A stretch of 7,343 nucleotides of DNA, from positions 1-7,343 of the forward strand of contig CALADT010000202.1 in NCBI GenBank assembly GCA_937890655.1. The letters are read 5' to 3'. The stretch comes from an uncultured Mucispirillum sp. (GTDB lineage Bacteria; Chrysiogenota; Deferribacteres; Deferribacterales; Mucispirillaceae). Positions 5,740 through 7,343 of the stretch are shown in pieces. A model generated the notes under the pieces. The model was not told where the DNA came from. It searched no databases and saw only the letters and a list, made by a program, of their open reading frames with translations. Each line of letters begins with the position of its first letter. The first letter of the stretch is position 1. Made by a program: the position numbers and the translations under genes.

Positions 5740-7343
5740 TTATTTTAATGTAATAATATTTCTATCAGTAAAGCCATTACTATAACTCCATGATTTTAAC
5801 TGACCATTTTCATATAAGATATCAATAGGATAATAAATATTAAAAATAGAAGGAGTTATATTTACTATATTAGTATCTAATGTTATTAATTGTGGTGTAT
5901 TAATATATGATGAAATACCATTTTCTTCAGTTTTTTCATAACCCCAATAGTAAAAAATATTATTGCCAACAGCGATAATTGGTAGCCTAGTATCCTGTAT
6001 AATTAAATTATCAGTAGGATAGGTAGTATTAAGAATTTTAGGTTCTTCTAAATAGCTGTAATCAGAATGGCCTTGTCCAAGATAGCCTTCATTGTTATAT
6101 CCCCAACTATATATTTTACCATCATTAGTAAGTGCATACATATAATATTCATATAGGTTGAATATATTTGATATGTTTTGAATATTATCCATTAATCTTG
6201 GAGTAATTTTATCTTGTTCAGATAACGTTTTATAAGTATTTTCTGAATACCCAAGAATTGGAGTCCAAGATTCATTTTTACGTTCTCGCCAATTATAAAC
6301 TTTTCCGTCATTTGTAAGTAAAAAGTAAATATAATCAACGGTTAGAATGTTTTTTATGTCATTTGTAGATGATATAGCAGGTGTTAAGTCTGTTTTAAAT
6401 GATGCACTTAAACTATCATAATCATATTCAAATAATTTTTTTTCATTTGTAACAAAATAAAAAGGATAATACGGTGATTTTTTTTGAAATATATGAGTAA
6501 CTGTGCCTTCTAAACCACTTATACTATCAGCAGAAACTAATTCAGGGTTATTTTTAAGAATATAAAAATTTTTATCTGTTTTTAAAAAATTACCACAAAT
6601 ATCAGAGTATTTAAAGCAATAATCATTATAGATTATTTTTTCAATTTTAGTTGAACCTTGTGGTAAACTAATTTCTTTAGGGGAAGATATTTTAGGAACT
6701 TGTGAAGAAGGAGTATTAACTCCAAGCGTGTTATCATTCCTACCCCATGCAAAAAGTTTATCTTTACCATTTTCTGTTGTAACTACAAAAATTTGATCAT
6801 TTGCAGCATAAACGTCTTTTATTACGCCAGTAATACCATTAATTAAGACAGGGTCATTAACATCTGAAGTATCATTATAAGCATTGCCTAACCCTAATTG
6901 AGAATTTTCATTAGAGCCCATTGCATATAAACGTTTTTTATCTTCAGTTAAAATATAGCAATTATCATTACCACCACTATATATATTACCAACAGTATCA
7001 TTATAGTTTAATTTTTTATATGTTCCATGGTAAGAACTTGTTGGACTATATATAACATTATCTTTTGTTACTAATAAGTTCCTATAGCAATTAGAGTATA
7101 ATTTAACATTGATTTTAATATCTGATGGGTTAATATTACCACCACCGCCGGAACCACCGCCGGAACCACCGCCAGAGCCACCGCCAGAGCCACCGCCGGA
7201 ACCACCGCCGGAGCCACCACCGGAACCGCCGCCGGAGTTGTTATTATCTAAATCCCCCCCCCGTCATTATTGTAGGTAAATGTGTTAGAACAACCTGTTA
7301 CTAAAATAAAAATTGATAATAAAAATATTACTATCTTTTGTTT
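5740..7343 (-). CDS. RCC1-like beta-propeller lipoprotein, frame interrupted at a poly-G tract (probable phase-variable gene, OFF as sequenced; 5' end beyond window)
   Basis: The gene enters from the right edge within its signal peptide. The N-terminal frame reads a hydrophobic core ending in the lipobox LVTGC (Cys codon 7290-7292), then SNTFTYNND. Nine G at 7254-7262 follow, and this frame stops at TAG 7248-7250. The remaining ~504 residues are in another frame, open from 7263 to the stop at 5740-5742. Ten (or seven) G would join the two. The second part has an (SGGG)8 linker, a short domain with two Cys, and then degenerate RCC1-type blades: LYAMGSNENSQLGLG, LFAWGRNDNTLG, VYNWRE, IYSWGYNNEGYLGQG, FYYWGYE and LKSWSYSNG, several preceded by TNDGK- or TEDKK-like turns. 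A mature protein of about 515 residues, lipid-anchored and probably surface-exposed, is inferred. The internal ATG at 6921 lies inside a blade without a ribosome binding site, so it is not a credible start. Confidence 0.8.
7141..7236 (-). repeat. Tandem 12-bp repeat, 8 units, encoding (Ser-Gly-Gly-Gly)8
   Basis: Eight contiguous 12-base units of the type TCCGGCGGTGGT encode SGGG each, and one more Gly codon follows. Units 3, 7 and 8 (counted from the 5' end of the gene) are identical; the others differ only at synonymous third positions (TCC/TCT, GGC/GGT). The block is strongly GC-rich in an AT-rich background. Because each unit is 12 bases, gain or loss changes linker length without shifting frame. 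Confidence 0.95.
7248..7343 (-). CDS. Lipoprotein signal peptide and short OFF-state reading frame (5' partial)
   Basis: As sequenced, translation from the native start beyond the window would give a signal peptide (visible part KQKIVIFLLSIFILVTG), the lipid-attachment Cys, and only 13 further residues, SNTFTYNNDGGGI, before TAG at 7248-7250. The lipobox fits the consensus recognised by signal peptidase II. This is the 5' part of the RCC1-like gene and is listed separately because it is what the sequenced allele would actually translate. Confidence 0.75.
   Translation of the reverse strand, partial: KQKIVIFLLSIFILVTGCSNTFTYNNDGGGI
7254..7262 (-). repeat. Poly-G(9) tract, candidate phase-variation switch
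   Basis: Nine uninterrupted G on the coding strand lie immediately after the codons for YNND, about 30 bases past the lipobox Cys. Frame arithmetic shows that 9 G leads to TAG within two codons, while 10 G or 7 G continues into the glycine-serine linker and propeller. In DNA this AT-rich, a pure G run of this length is not expected by chance. Slipped-strand mispairing at such tracts is the classic mechanism of contingency loci. A base-calling or assembly error in the homopolymer is the alternative. Confidence 0.85.

Noticed and set aside
6919..6921. ATG at 6919-6921 as the true start of the RCC1-like protein
   Set aside because: It falls within a propeller blade motif (LYAMGSNEN), has no ribosome binding site, and would give a protein without the signal peptide, although the same frame continues upstream through the linker.
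7141..7236. Short tandem repeat considered as a CRISPR-like array
   Set aside because: The 12-base units are directly contiguous with no spacers and stay in coding frame as SGGG.

Overview
The window is AT-rich DNA from a Gram-negative (diderm) bacterium. It encodes two outer-membrane beta-barrel proteins with cleavable signal peptides, a lipoprotein signal, and a groESL operon under a perfect HrcA/CIRCE operator. The GroEL sequence together with the low GC looks to me most like a Deferribacterota member such as a Mucispirillum-type gut bacterium. That assignment comes from recognition only and is tentative.

Plus-strand half, 1-4400. The window opens inside the last ~95 codons of a gene whose charged coiled-coil tail resembles the C-terminal domain of ABC-F ATPases. 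A small outer-membrane beta-barrel protein (313-1014) and a full-length RadC-family JAB/MPN protein (1018-1689) follow closely, so these three genes are probably co-transcribed. Next comes a heat-shock control region, with a sigma70-like promoter overlapping a perfect CIRCE at 1760-1786, and then groES (1851-2141) and groEL (2175-3815). A rho-independent terminator lies at 3855-3883. An unrecognised helical 164-residue protein follows, whose best start is the ATG at 3906.

Minus-strand half, 4397-7343. A small four-helix membrane protein converges on the preceding gene, and the two stop codons overlap. Upstream of it, an apparent two-gene operon runs leftward: a large RCC1-like beta-propeller lipoprotein (5740 to beyond the window end), then an outer-membrane beta-barrel protein (4982-5710), closed by a strong terminator hairpin at 4948-4973.

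The most interesting feature is the lipoprotein gene. Its signal peptide and lipobox cysteine are in one frame. An uninterrupted run of nine G (7254-7262, coding strand) then puts translation out of frame, and a stop follows two codons later. The other ~504 residues lie in a different frame, which would be joined by a tract of 10 G (or 7 G). They begin with eight tandem 12-bp units coding (Ser-Gly-Gly-Gly)8. This is the layout of a phase-variable (contingency) surface-protein gene, captured here in the OFF state. A homopolymer sequencing error is the main alternative.

No stretch of more than 300 bases lacks a gene. I saw no tRNA, rRNA, CRISPR array or insertion sequence.
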